The notes: generated from the letters alone by a model not told the origin. A stretch of DNA of 33,769 nt from Alphaproteobacteria bacterium (GCA_016869375.1 VGEH01000039.1:1-33769), one strand, 5' to 3'. Shown: positions 6,668 through 14,950, counted from the stretch's first letter. Translations and numbers: made by a program.

Positions 6668-7431
6668 GCGGCAATCGCCTGGTGCAGGCTGCGCGAGACG
6701 TCGCGGCAGAGATCGCCATAGGCATCGGAGACGCGGAAGCGGTCATCGCGCGGATAGGGGGCGTCGATGGCGATGTCCTCGACGATGCGCCCGGGCCTCG
6801 CCGACATCACCAGGATGCGGTTCGAGAGGTAGACCGACTCGAAGACCGAGTGGGTGACGAAGACCACGGTCCATTTGTGCTGCTGCCACAGCGCCAACAG
6901 GTCGTTGTTAAGCTTGAAGCGCGTGATCTCGTCGAGCGCGGCGAAGGGCTCGTCCATCAGCAGCACCTTCGGCCGCGTGACGAGCGCGCGCGCGATCGAG
7001 ACGCGCATCTTCATGCCGCCGGAAAGCTCGCGCGGAAACGACTTGGCGAAGCCCTCGAGGCCGACCATGCGGATCGCCTCGTCGACGCGCGTATCGGCCT
7101 CTGCCTTGGAGGCGCCGGATACGCGAAGCGGCAGGCGGATGTTCTCGGCGACGCTGGCCCAGGGCATCAGCGTCGGCTCCTGGAAGACGAATCCCAACTC
7201 GGGATGGCCGCCGGCGCGGGTCGCTTCCGGCAGGCCCGGCCAGTCGATGCGCCCGGTGCTCGGCTCGATCAGGCCCGCGATCATGCGAAGGATCGTCGAC
7301 TTGCCGCAGCCCGAAGGCCCGAGCAGCGAGACGAAGCTGCCTGCCTCGATCGCGAGATCGACGCGGTCGACCGCGAGCGTGCCGTTGGGAAAGCGCTTGG
7401 CGACGCCGGAGAGCGTGACGAGCGGCGGCAT
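6664..7431 (-). CDS. ABC transporter ATP-binding protein
   Basis: This 255-residue ATPase has Walker A GPSGCGKST near residue 40, a Q-loop in VFQEPTLMPW, the signature LSGGMKMR, Walker B VLLMDEPFAALDE and a switch His in VFVTHSVFES. The sequence TLMPWASVAENI and the overall length place it with the SsuB/TauB/NrtD branch. It energises import through the permease encoded downstream. The start follows a strong hairpin at 7440-7472, and little room remains for a ribosome-binding site. Its expression may thus be lower than that of the binding protein upstream. Confidence 0.95.
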   Translation of the reverse strand: MPPLVTLSGVAKRFPNGTLAVDRVDLAIEAGSFVSLLGPSGCGKSTILRMIAGLIEPSTGRIDWPGLPEATRAGGHPELGFVFQEPTLMPWASVAENIRLPLRVSGASKAEADTRVDEAIRMVGLEGFAKSFPRELSGGMKMRVSIARALVTRPKVLLMDEPFAALDEITRFKLNNDLLALWQQHKWTVVFVTHSVFESVYLSNRILVMSARPGRIVEDIAIDAPYPRDDRFRVSDAYGDLCRDVSRSLHQAIAA

Positions 7432-7439
7432 GGCCAGAC

Positions 7440-7472
7440 GCCCTCTTCTCCGCTTGGGGCGGAGGAGAGGGC
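7440..7472 (-). terminator. Stem-loop between binding-protein and ATPase genes
   Basis: A 14-bp stem with one mismatch and a 5-nt loop begins 7 nt after the binding-protein stop codon. No T-run follows on the transcribed strand, so it is more likely a 3' stabilising element or partial terminator than a full stop. Such hairpins commonly let the periplasmic binding protein be made in excess over the membrane parts. Confidence 0.55.
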
Positions 7473-7479
7473 GAGAGAC

Positions 7480-8472
7480 CTACAGGCCGACCTTCTTGTT
7501 CACGAACTTCGTCGTGTAAGCCTTGGTGTAGTCGGTGCCCGGCGCGTAGACGCCGAGCGCCTGGGCGTCGTCGAAGGCCGCCTTCCAGCGCTGGTCGGTC
7601 ATGGCGCCGATGCCGAGCGTCTTGGCGTCGCCGGAATCGACGATGCCGTATTTCTTCATCGCCTCGATCGAGAAGGCGATCTGGTCATCGGTCATGTCCG
7701 GGTTGTCCTTCTTGATGAGGGCATTGCCGGGCGCGGGGTTGCCGTAGAGATAGTCCTTCCAGCCGAGGATGGAGGCGTCGACGAAGCGCTGCACGAGGTC
7801 GGGCTTCTCGTCGATCAGCTTCTGGCTGACCTCGATCGTCGTCGAATAGGTGCGATAGCCGTTGTCGGCGAGCAGGTGCACGACCGGGGTCACGCCAGCC
7901 TTGATCGCGGCATAGGGCTCGGAGGTCGCATAGCCCTGCTGGCTGATCTGCTTGTCGGCGAGGAAGGGCGCGATGTTGAAGGTGTAGGGCACCACCATCT
8001 CGTCGGTGAAGCCGAACATCTTCTTGAGATAGGGATAGAAGCTGACGACGCCGGCCTTCGAGATCAGGACCTTCTTGCCCTTGAGCGCGGCCAGGCTGTC
8101 GTTGCCGACGCCCGGATGCGACATCAGGATCTGCGGATCCTTCTGGAAGATCGCGGCGACGGCGCGGAAGGGGATGTTCTTCTCGGCGAAGGCGAAGACG
8201 CTGTCCGAGTTGCCGCCCATGTTGAAGTCGATGCGGCCGGCGAGCATCAGCAGGTTGTTGTCGACCTGCGGCCCGCCCTGGCGGATCGTCACGTCGAGGC
8301 CGTACTTGGCGTAGATCCCGGTAGCGACGGCCTGATAGTAGCCGCCATGCTCGGCCTGTGCCTTCCAGTTGGTCGCCTTGGTGACCTTGTCCTGGGCGAA
8401 AGCGTTGGGGACGAGAGCGGGCGAAGCAGCGAGAGCGGCGAGCACCGCGGCGACGAGGAACGAGCGGGTCAT
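7480..8472 (-). CDS. Periplasmic substrate-binding protein, NMT1/THI5-like
   Basis: This 330-residue exported binding protein has a clean Sec signal (MTRSFLVAAVLAALAAS...AFAQD, cleavage likely after AFA) and no lipobox Cys. The mature part starts KVTKATNWKAQAEHGGYYQA and contains GGPQVDNNLLMLAGRIDFNM, typical of the NMT1/SsuA/ThiY/RibY group that binds nitrogen- or sulfur-containing small organics. I use the ATG at 8472, which has GGAGG six bases upstream, instead of the track's ATG at 8493. It is the first gene of the importer operon. The ligand is unknown: pyrimidine precursors, riboflavin and sulfonates are all possible, and the neighbouring apt gene is only weak support for a nucleobase-like ligand. 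Confidence 0.92.
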   Translation of the reverse strand: MTRSFLVAAVLAALAASPALVPNAFAQDKVTKATNWKAQAEHGGYYQAVATGIYAKYGLDVTIRQGGPQVDNNLLMLAGRIDFNMGGNSDSVFAFAEKNIPFRAVAAIFQKDPQILMSHPGVGNDSLAALKGKKVLISKAGVVSFYPYLKKMFGFTDEMVVPYTFNIAPFLADKQISQQGYATSEPYAAIKAGVTPVVHLLADNGYRTYSTTIEVSQKLIDEKPDLVQRFVDASILGWKDYLYGNPAPGNALIKKDNPDMTDDQIAFSIEAMKKYGIVDSGDAKTLGIGAMTDQRWKAAFDDAQALGVYAPGTDYTKAYTTKFVNKKVGL

Positions 8473-8578
8473 AGTGCCTCCATGGGGGATCATGGTCGGG
8501 GGATGACCGCGCGGCTTAGAGGGTTTTCACCGTCGCGGGCATGAGAGTTATCGCGCGCCGATCCGGGTCGAGCAAGCC

Positions 8579-9094
8579 TCAGCTGTCGTAGGCGACGAGC
8601 GCCGAGAACGGAACGTCGAGGCGCTTGCGGCCGCCAAGGAAGGTGAGCTCGATGATGCAGGCGGCGGCCGGGACGATGCCGCCCATGTCGCGCACCAGCC
8701 CGATCGCCGCGGCGAGCGTGCCTCCGGTCGCGAGCAGGTCGTCGAGCACGACGACTCGTTGGCCGGGCGCCACCGCGTCCGACTGCACCTCCATCGTGTC
8801 CGAGCCGTATTCGAGCTTGTAGGTGAAGGCCTTGGTCTTGCCCGGAAGCTTGCCCTTCTTGCGCACCATGATGAAGCCGCAACCGAGCTTGAGCGCCAGC
8901 GGCGCGGCGACCAGGAAGCCCCGCGATTCGATGCCAGCCAGAATGTCCGGCTTGTGCGGCGCGATCTGCTCGGCGAGGCGGTCGACCGTCGCCTGCCAGG
9001 CCGGCGGATGCTTCAGCAGGGTCGAGATGTCGTAGAAGAGGATGCCCGGCTTGGGAAAGTCCGGGATGCCGCGGATATGCGTCTTCAGATCCAT
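8579..9094 (-). CDS. apt: Adenine phosphoribosyltransferase
   Basis: This 171-residue purine salvage enzyme joins adenine and PRPP to give AMP. It begins [24 protein letters not shown], the family's usual N-terminus, has the adenine-site region [16 protein letters not shown], and ends with the PRPP-binding loop [13 protein letters not shown] near residue 125. The length is standard for bacterial Apt. The track's 366-residue version runs far upstream through non-coding sequence; the ATG at 9094 matches the family start. The ribosome-binding site is weak (CCCTCG only). The 106-bp gap to the ABC binding-protein gene downstream suggests separate transcription. Confidence 0.95.
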   Translation of the reverse strand: MDLKTHIRGIPDFPKPGILFYDISTLLKHPPAWQATVDRLAEQIAPHKPDILAGIESRGFLVAAPLALKLGCGFIMVRKKGKLPGKTKAFTYKLEYGSDTMEVQSDAVAPGQRVVVLDDLLATGGTLAAAIGLVRDMGGIVPAAACIIELTFLGGRKRLDVPFSALVAYDS

Positions 9095-9452
9095 CGAGGG
9101 GTCCGGTTCAGGGTGGTGGTGCGGCGGAAAGGCCGCGCACCCTAGCAAGGCCATGCTGCGACGCGCCAGCCCTTCGCGGTTGCAGCGAATCGTAAATGCG
9201 GTATCTCCGTCCGCATACGCCCCAAGAGCCAGAAATGCTGTTGTGCAACCTATTGGTATCTCACGATCTTTGCGCTTAATCTCGCTCGTCACATGATAAA
9301 GTGTCCATAACTCCATAAGAATATTGATGTTCCGGGCGTTACTCACAGGGGCCCACGACTCGCTTGACCGCATGCCCCGGCGGGGTATGAAAGACGAGGG
9401 AGCGAGACCCATTCCGGAACCGAAGCCCACCTGGGGAGGGGCAAGGCCGCGA
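9095..9452. other. Intergenic region between divergent apt and small membrane gene
   Basis: About 360 bp without a supported gene. Bases ~9180-9330 are clearly more AT-rich than the surroundings and should hold the apt promoter and perhaps the promoter of the rightward genes. Open frames run across it on both strands as extensions of flanking ORFs, but they lack the strong GC3 bias seen in real genes here. I see no convincing -35/-10 pair and no tRNA or known ncRNA fold. Confidence 0.4.
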
Positions 9453-9707
9453 ATGACGGACTTGGCAGAAAGATCGGAAGACGGCCTGGGCCGGATCGGC
9501 CGCCTGGCCCTGCGGGCGGTGCTCGTCCTGATTCTGGCGAGTCCCATCGTGGTCGGCTTCCTGCTCGCGCCCAAGGCGGACGACATGCCGCCCCCGCCGG
9601 AGCTCACCGCACCGGCCTCGGTCACCACGCTGCCGGAAGCCGTGCGCCGCGTGCTGCCGACGGCGGTGCAGGACACCACGGCGTCAAGGACGATGTCCGG
9701 CGGCTGA
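9453..9707 (+). CDS. Small single-pass membrane protein, function unknown
   Basis: This 84-residue protein starts [10 protein letters not shown], has one strongly hydrophobic helix (residues ~20-42, [20 protein letters not shown]) and a Pro-rich outer part ([12 protein letters not shown]). I do not recognise it. I chose the ATG at 9453, which is preceded by GGAGGGG about 12 nt upstream, over the track's start at 9324 in the AT-rich intergenic segment. It precedes the radical SAM gene by 131 bp on the same strand, so the two may be co-transcribed, but a TATAA-like box before the latter allows a separate promoter. Confidence 0.5.
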   Translation: MTDLAERSEDGLGRIGRLALRAVLVLILASPIVVGFLLAPKADDMPPPPELTAPASVTTLPEAVRRVLPTAVQDTTASRTMSGG

Positions 9708-9838
9708 AGCCGGCCCCGCGGCGCGTCGCGAGGGTCTCCGCGCCTCGAGATCCGCGACTCGCTGAACGGCGGCCGCCGTCTATGACCGGGTGGGGCTTCC
9801 CGCTATAAGGCGACCCTCAGGGAGGCGGCCGGAAGCGG

Positions 9839-11236
9839 ATGAGCGTCGTGGAGACGGAAGCAAGAGCCCGAGCGATGACCGCGGCCGATCCGCTGGATAT
9901 CGGCGGCCACCACCTGTCGGTCACGACAGCCTTCAGGACCGGCGATGTCGCGGCCTGGGTGCGCGCTTATGAGCAGGCCGCAAGCACCATCGGCCAGCGC
10001 GCCGGAGAGCTGACGCCCGAGCGCCTGCGGCAGTTCGGGCTCCTGGCCGAGCAGTTCGTGCGCATGGCCGAGCTCCGCATGGCCGAGCTTGGCCAGATGG
10101 CATTCGATCCGGGGCTGATCGCGGGATTCGCCGATCAGGCGCGGCATGCGGCGAATATCGGCGGCATCGTCGGCGATGGCACGCTCGTCGAGAGCGGACG
10201 CCGCCTCGCGGATCGCTTCTGGCAGGTGTCGTCGCCGGCAGGTGGACAGGTTCGGACCTATTGGCGTCCGGACTCGCCGCCCCAGCTGCAGGTGGAGCCG
10301 ACCAACCACTGCAATCTGAAATGCACCATGTGTCCGCGGACCACCGCGATGACGCGGCCGCTCGGGCACATGGAAGAGGATGTCTGGCGGCGGATCCTGA
10401 GCAGCTGGAGCGCGCGAGAGATTATCTACACCTTCGCCGACATCGCGCCGGGCAGCGGCTTCCGCCATGTCTTCCGCGGCGGCGTGCGCCTGTTCTTCCT
10501 CGGCGAGTTCCTGATGCATCCGAACTTCGAGGCCTTCATCCGCATCAGCGAGGAGCTCGGCGCGAATGTCGGCGTCCAGACCAACGGAACGCTGCTGGCT
10601 AAGCGAAGCCTGAGACGGCGATTGCTCGAAGCGGCGCCGCGCGGGCTCACGATCTCGCTCGACGGCATGGATGCCGCGACCTATCAGGCCGTCCGCGCCG
10701 GCGGCAAATGGTCGGCGGTCAAGGAAGCGATCGAGACCTTCATCGCCGAGCGCGATGCCGCCGGGCTTGCCGAGCGCATGCCGGTCCAGCTTGTCACCAT
10801 CCTGCCGGATGAGACGGCAGCTTCGCGCGAGAGGGCCCGCGCCTTTCTCGGCACCATCGCGGAGGGCCGGCTGAAGGTGGGCTTCCTGCAGCTCGGCAGC
10901 AGCAACCCCGTTTCGTTCTACAATGCCTCGGGCGAGATCGCGGAAGCCGCCTTCGTTCCGGATCACAAGGTGACGGCGGACCGGCCCTCCTGCTTCGAGC
11001 CGCTGGAGAAGCTGCAGGTCCTCTGGGACGGCCGCATCAGCGCCTGCTGCAACGACATCGACGGGACCATCGCGCTCGGGCACGCGACCGAGGGTGTCGA
11101 TGCGATCTGGCAGAGCGAGCCGATGCACCGCCTGCAGCGCGCGCATCTCGAGCATCGCCTCGCGGACTATGCCTTGTGCCAGAGCTGTCTCGGCGTCGAC
11201 GCCGAGGCGCGGCCGCGCGCGCTCGCGCCTGCCTAA
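9839..11236 (+). CDS. Radical SAM protein with SPASM-like C-terminus
   Basis: This is a 465-residue enzyme. CNLKCTMC (Cys158, 162, 165) is the canonical CxxxCxxC that holds the [4Fe-4S] cluster for S-adenosylmethionine cleavage. The TIM-barrel strand FFLGEFLMHPNF replaces the usual GGEPLLHP, and VQTNGTLL and ISLDGMDAATY follow. The C-terminal part has SCFEPLEKLQVLWDGRISACC and LCQSC, the cysteine pattern of a SPASM/twitch auxiliary cluster domain. The first ~145 residues form an alpha-helical domain I do not recognise, and an extra segment (about residues 195-220, IIYTFADIAPGSGF) interrupts the barrel. The substrate is unknown: SPASM proteins act on peptides or sugars, and no precursor peptide is obvious nearby. 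The stop overlaps the convergent SnoaL-like gene by 4 bp. Confidence 0.85.
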   Translation: MSVVETEARARAMTAADPLDIGGHHLSVTTAFRTGDVAAWVRAYEQAASTIGQRAGELTPERLRQFGLLAEQFVRMAELRMAELGQMAFDPGLIAGFADQARHAANIGGIVGDGTLVESGRRLADRFWQVSSPAGGQVRTYWRPDSPPQLQVEPTNHCNLKCTMCPRTTAMTRPLGHMEEDVWRRILSSWSAREIIYTFADIAPGSGFRHVFRGGVRLFFLGEFLMHPNFEAFIRISEELGANVGVQTNGTLLAKRSLRRRLLEAAPRGLTISLDGMDAATYQAVRAGGKWSAVKEAIETFIAERDAAGLAERMPVQLVTILPDETAASRERARAFLGTIAEGRLKVGFLQLGSSNPVSFYNASGEIAEAAFVPDHKVTADRPSCFEPLEKLQVLWDGRISACCNDIDGTIALGHATEGVDAIWQSEPMHRLQRAHLEHRLADYALCQSCLGVDAEARPRALAPA

Positions 11237-11640
11237 GCGACGCGATAGACCGTCGCGAAGAAGCAGCGCCACTCGCCGTTCACGCGCCGGAACACATCGA
11301 CATAGCGCGTGTTGAACGCGACCCACTTGCCGTCGATCAGGCGCTCGTAGCGGTTGCGTGCGGTGACCACGGCGGTATCGCCCTCGATCCGCGTCGCCAC
11401 CTGGTCGTGCACGAGATTGCGGAAGGGCGGCTGCGCGAGGCAGGTCTTGTCGAACTCGGGGCGCTGCACCGTGCGACCGTCGCTGCCATCCATGAACATG
11501 AAGCTGGCGTCGAGCGCCTTGCCCCAGAGCGTGTCGAGATCCTTGCCGTAGTAGCTGCGCACGAACAGATCGTCGAGCTTGCGCAGCGTCGGATCGAGCG
11601 CCGGATTGTCGAGATCGCGGTTGTCCATCTCTACGCTCAT
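11233..11640 (-). CDS. SnoaL/NTF2-like protein
   Basis: This is a 135-residue alpha+beta barrel protein of the SnoaL/DUF4440 kind. The pattern LDDLFVRSYYGKDLDTLWGKAL, then VATRIEGDTAVVTARNRYE and a terminal VDVFRRVNGEWRCFFATVY, is the usual helix-then-sheet order. Such proteins may be ketosteroid-isomerase-like enzymes or ligand-binding proteins; the substrate is not predictable. I start at the ATG at 11640 (MSVEMDNRD), which has GAGG about 9 nt upstream within the end of a tiny upstream ORF. The track's longer form reads that small ORF's region in another frame. Confidence 0.8.
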   Translation of the reverse strand: MSVEMDNRDLDNPALDPTLRKLDDLFVRSYYGKDLDTLWGKALDASFMFMDGSDGRTVQRPEFDKTCLAQPPFRNLVHDQVATRIEGDTAVVTARNRYERLIDGKWVAFNTRYVDVFRRVNGEWRCFFATVYRVA

Positions 11641-11641
11641 G

Positions 11642-11731
11642 TCAGGTAGCCTCGTCGTCCTTGCGGGAACAGAGCCGGGAGAGCAGGACATCGAGCGCCT
11701 TGCCCTCGGGGTCGGGTGTGGGATTGGTCAT
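11642..11731 (-). CDS. Tiny ORF directly upstream of the SnoaL-like gene
   Basis: A 29-codon ORF starts MTNPTPDPEGKALDVLLSRL and ends with TGA one base before the SnoaL ATG. Its codon use is GC-rich like the neighbours, and GGAACGA stands before its ATG as a weak ribosome-binding site. The Shine-Dalgarno sequence of the next gene lies in its last codons, so translation coupling or a leader-peptide role is possible. It is too short to be sure it is translated. Confidence 0.35.
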   Translation of the reverse strand: MTNPTPDPEGKALDVLLSRLCSRKDDEAT

Positions 11732-11891
11732 GTTCGTTCCATCTTGGCGGGCCTGTGATCATAGTCGGTCACCGTCTCTCCGTTCGACCGCGCACTCGCC
11801 TCAATGCTGGGTGGGGGTGGTCAATTTTTGATCGTACTGTCACACTAGGAAAGAGTTCCAGGCATGGGCTCAGAGGATACGGCGAGGCTAG

Positions 11892-12845
11892 GTGCCGTCA
11901 GTCTCGGTCATCATCCCGGCATACAATCGGCGGCGCTATATCCGCCGCGCGGTTGAGAGCGTCCTTTGCAGTTCCGGTGGGAACATCGAGGTAATCGTCG
12001 TCGATGATGGGTCGACCGATGGTACTCCGGAGGTAGTGGGCGCCATCTCGGATCGACGCGTCCGGCTGTTGCGTATGGAGAGCAATGGCGGGACCTCGGC
12101 CGCGCGAAATCGTGGGATCGAAGAGGCCAGGGGAGATCTGATCGGCTTTCTCGACAGCGACGATCTGGCCACGGCAGGCCGGTTCGAAGCGCAGGCGCAT
12201 CGTTTCTCTTCGCAACCTGAGTTGGCCCTGCTCGGTGGCTCGGTCGAGCGTATGGACGCCGAGGGGAGAGCGATCGAGCGCCAGATCCGACCATTCGGCG
12301 ACACCGAGGCGCGCTGGTTCCTGCTGTTCGACAATCCGTTTACGGCGTCCACTGTGATGGTCCGCAGGACAGATCTCCTCCGTCACAATCTGCGCTTCGA
12401 CGTCGCAATAAAGTTCGTCGAGGACTACGACCTTTGGTCGCGTTTGCTCCGTCACGGCGGCAAGGCCGAGATCGCCAGCGACGTTTGGGTTCGATACCGC
12501 GTACACGATGGCCAGCTGACGGTGCGTGAGGCTGAAGTCAGCGCTGCCGCCGGCCGAGTGTCTACCCGAAACCTGGGCGCCATCGGTATTCACTACGCCG
12601 ACGAGCCGACCGCCGTCGCGATCCGTCAACTGTTCCATCAGTTCGCCGTCGTGCGCCTCGCCTATCCGGGCAACCCCTCGATCGAGGTCGCGCAGTGGCG
12701 GTGCCTCGGGGCCTTCATCAGGATATTCGAGCAGTTCCGGCGACAGGCAGGCTTGGACGAAGGCATGCTCACGCAGATCGAGCGCGACCTCAAGGATCGG
12801 CTCTATGCGATCATGCTGGAGCAGATGGAGCAGCCGGCGGCCTAG
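11892..12845 (+). CDS. Family 2 glycosyltransferase
   Basis: This is a 317-residue GT-A-fold enzyme that moves a sugar from a nucleotide sugar to an acceptor, probably in surface polysaccharide synthesis. It begins SVIIPAYNRRRYIRRAVESV, has VIVVDDGSTDGTPEV and TSAARNRGI for nucleotide binding, and the metal-binding DxD in FLDSDDL (near residue 87). The acceptor half has FVEDYDLWSRLL, the usual ED motif with the catalytic base. The start is a GTG at 11892 with GAGG close upstream. There is no membrane helix. It stands alone between unrelated genes, and its codon use looks somewhat less GC-extreme than its neighbours, which may mean separate acquisition. Confidence 0.92.
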   Translation: MPSVSVIIPAYNRRRYIRRAVESVLCSSGGNIEVIVVDDGSTDGTPEVVGAISDRRVRLLRMESNGGTSAARNRGIEEARGDLIGFLDSDDLATAGRFEAQAHRFSSQPELALLGGSVERMDAEGRAIERQIRPFGDTEARWFLLFDNPFTASTVMVRRTDLLRHNLRFDVAIKFVEDYDLWSRLLRHGGKAEIASDVWVRYRVHDGQLTVREAEVSAAAGRVSTRNLGAIGIHYADEPTAVAIRQLFHQFAVVRLAYPGNPSIEVAQWRCLGAFIRIFEQFRRQAGLDEGMLTQIERDLKDRLYAIMLEQMEQPAA

Positions 12846-12870
12846 TCAGGACAGGCCCTCCGTACCGCGG

Positions 12871-14001
12871 CTAGCCCTCCAGGCTCAGCCGGTCCGGCGA
12901 TAGATCGGCGGCATCGATGCCGCGGTCGGCCATGTCGGCGGGGAAGGGGCGGCCGCGCGCCAGGTCGCCGGCGATGCGCGCCATGCCGGGGCAGGTCTGG
13001 ATGCCGTAGCCGCCTTGTCCGGCGAGCCAGAAGAAGCCCGGCGTCTTCTTCGAGAAGCCGCAGACCATCGTCTTGTCGGCGACGAAGGAGCGGAGCCCCG
13101 CCCATTTGGAATGGAAGCGGCCGACGCCGAAGGCGAGCACCTGCTCGATGCGGTCGACGGCGATGGCGAGGTCCAGCTCTTCCGGCTGCGCATCGCAGGG
13201 TTCCGACGGCGTCTCGTCCGCCGGGCTGCCGAGGAGCCGGCCGGACTCGGGCTTGATGTACCAGGTCTCGTCGACATCGATCACCGCCGGCACCTTCTCG
13301 ACAGGCGTCCCCTTGGGCACGTCGAAGGTGAAGGCGGTGCGGCGCTTCGGCACCAGGCCGACGGTCTTGGTGCCGGCCATGCGCGCGATCACATCGGCCC
13401 AGGCGCCGGCGGCGTTGATCACCACAGGCGCACGGAAGGTCCCGGCGCGGGTCTCGACCGTCCAGTCGCCGTCCCGCGAAAGGCCGAGCACTTCGGCGTC
13501 GGTGATCACCTTGCCGCCGCGTGCGCGCAGCCCTTTCAGGAAGCCATGATGAATCGCGTGCACGTCCATGTCGCGCGCATCCGGCTCCCACACCGCGGCC
13601 TTGGCATAGCCGGGCTTGAGGAACGGGACCTTCATCGCGAGCTCGTTGGCGCCGATCATCGACACCGAGCCGACCGTGCGCTGGCCCTCCTCGAGCGCGA
13701 GCGCGAGCGAGGCCTCCTGGTCGTCGCGGCCGATCAGCAGCGTACCCCGAGGCGTCAGCAGCGGATGCTCGGTGAAGCCCTGCGGCGGGCTCTCGAAGAA
13801 GGCGCGGCTGCCGCTGGTGATCGCGCGGATCACGCGGTTGCCGTAGACCTCGGTGTACAAGGCGGCCGAACGGCCGGTGGTGTGATAGCCCGGCTGGCTT
13901 TCGCGCTCGAGCACGATCACCCTGGAGTCGCTGGCGAGCTCGTAGGCGGATGAAGCGCCGGCGATGCCGGCGCCGATGACGATGAAATCGGCGGTTTCCA
14001 T
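12871..14001 (-). CDS. FAD-dependent D-amino-acid-dehydrogenase-like enzyme (DauA-like)
   Basis: This 376-residue DAO-superfamily flavoprotein has FAD motif FIVIGAGIAGASSAYEL, the YHTTGRSAALYTEVYG segment, PKRRTAF, KPESGRLLGSPA, AGLRSFVAD and a final QGGYGIQT. These match the layout of Pseudomonas D-arginine dehydrogenase as I recall it, including the Tyr, Arg, Tyr and Arg residues that hold the amino-acid carboxylate. Two recognition residues seem changed: the family His48 position is Leu (SAALYT) and the Glu87 position is Thr (TPRGTLL), so D-arginine is probably not the substrate. It likely oxidises another D-amino or imino acid and passes electrons to quinone. I start at the ATG at 14001 (METADF); the extra upstream residues are not family-like. 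Confidence 0.85.
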   Translation of the reverse strand: METADFIVIGAGIAGASSAYELASDSRVIVLERESQPGYHTTGRSAALYTEVYGNRVIRAITSGSRAFFESPPQGFTEHPLLTPRGTLLIGRDDQEASLALALEEGQRTVGSVSMIGANELAMKVPFLKPGYAKAAVWEPDARDMDVHAIHHGFLKGLRARGGKVITDAEVLGLSRDGDWTVETRAGTFRAPVVINAAGAWADVIARMAGTKTVGLVPKRRTAFTFDVPKGTPVEKVPAVIDVDETWYIKPESGRLLGSPADETPSEPCDAQPEELDLAIAVDRIEQVLAFGVGRFHSKWAGLRSFVADKTMVCGFSKKTPGFFWLAGQGGYGIQTCPGMARIAGDLARGRPFPADMADRGIDAADLSPDRLSLEG

Positions 14002-14045
14002 GGCCGCGCGTGATAGCATCTTTCTCTGGCGCAAGGGAGAGGCCG

Positions 14046-14462
14046 ATGGCGACCGGGCAATGCTTCTGCGGCGCGGTGCGCTTCGAGACGACGGGCATGC
14101 CGAAATGGGTCGCGCATTGCCATTGCACCATGTGCCGGCGCGCGCATGCCGCGGGCTACGTCACCTGGGTGGGGTATCCCACGGGCGCGATGCGCCTGAC
14201 CCAGGGCGCGGAGAACATCACGATCTACAAGTCATCGCCGCCGGCCAGCCGCGAGTTCTGCAGGATCTGCGGCAGCCAGCTGTTGTTCCGCCACGAGAGC
14301 TATGCGGATGAGGTGCATATCCCCCGGGCGCTATTCGAGGGCGACGTGGGTATGGAACCCAGGGCGCATATCTATTTTTCGGACAAGGCCGAGTGGATAC
14401 GGGTCCACGACGATCTCAAGAGGAAGGGTGGCGCCAGCGGGCTGGAGCCGCTCCAGGATTAG
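14046..14462 (+). CDS. GFA-family zinc protein (glutathione-dependent formaldehyde-activating type)
   Basis: This 138-residue beta-rich protein has the GFA/CENP-V zinc sites: CFCGAVRF at residues 6-13, HCHCTMCRRAH near residue 30 and EFCRICGSQL near 76. Family members such as Gfa from Paracoccus were linked to S-hydroxymethylglutathione formation, but most homologues, probably including this one, have unproven activity. The ATG at 14046 has GGGAGAGG just upstream and is preferred over the track's start 36 bases earlier. It is divergent from the FAD dehydrogenase with only 44 bp between them. Its end overlaps the response regulator gene by 4 bp. Confidence 0.88.
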   Translation: MATGQCFCGAVRFETTGMPKWVAHCHCTMCRRAHAAGYVTWVGYPTGAMRLTQGAENITIYKSSPPASREFCRICGSQLLFRHESYADEVHIPRALFEGDVGMEPRAHIYFSDKAEWIRVHDDLKRKGGASGLEPLQD

Positions 14463-14869
14463 CGCATCGTCAGGCTCTTGAGCACCGCATCGACGCGCAG
14501 CTTGAGGGCACCGAGCGAGACCGGCTTCACCAGATATCCCGAGACATTGTGTTCCTTGGCGAAGGTCACCGTGTCGCGACTGGAGTCGGAAGTCAGGAAG
14601 ACCACCGGTATGCGCGCGACCGCGCGTTCCTCGAGGATGCGCAGGTTCGACATGAACTGGCGGCCGTCGACCGGCTCCATATGCACGTCGCAGAGGATCA
14701 GAGTCGGCTTCCACTGGATGGCCTGGTCGAGACCGGTCTTGCCGTCGCCGGCCTCGAGCACGGTGCGGATGCCGATCTGGATCAGCATGTTCTTGATGAG
14801 CTTGCGCACGCTCGTCATATCCTCGATGACGAGGACGACGACCCCTTCGTAAGTGTTGGATTCACTCAT
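14459..14869 (-). CDS. Single-domain response regulator 1
   Basis: This 136-residue stand-alone receiver domain has no output domain. The acidic pocket is VIED (Glu16-Asp17), the phosphoacceptor is Asp61 in LILCDVHMEP, the switch Thr/Ser is in FLTSDSS and the Lys is in GYLVKPVS. It is the last gene of the operon hybrid kinase, receiver 2, receiver 1, and it is a paralogue of receiver 2: an ungapped hand alignment over all 136 positions gives about 82 identities. It probably takes phosphate from the kinase's HPt domain or signals by protein contact, as with CheY- or DivK-like proteins. Confidence 0.92.
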   Translation of the reverse strand: MSESNTYEGVVVLVIEDMTSVRKLIKNMLIQIGIRTVLEAGDGKTGLDQAIQWKPTLILCDVHMEPVDGRQFMSNLRILEERAVARIPVVFLTSDSSRDTVTFAKEHNVSGYLVKPVSLGALKLRVDAVLKSLTMR

Positions 14870-14950
14870 GCCATCCCCCGGGCGGCTCTTCCTCGGCGGC
14901 GATCATGAACGAAAGCGCGGCGTTCTGCTCCTATTTCCGCAGCGCGGCGC

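Noticed and set aside
6682-8544. 620-residue plus-strand ORF
   Set aside because: Antisense to the ABC ATPase and binding-protein genes, which have clear motifs.
9180-9330. Possible small RNA or extra gene in the AT-rich stretch
   Set aside because: No stable fold, terminator or coding bias that I can support by eye.
8579-9679. 366-residue version of apt
   Set aside because: The extension runs through AT-rich intergenic DNA and the opposite-strand small gene; Apt proteins start at MDLKTHIRG-like sequence.
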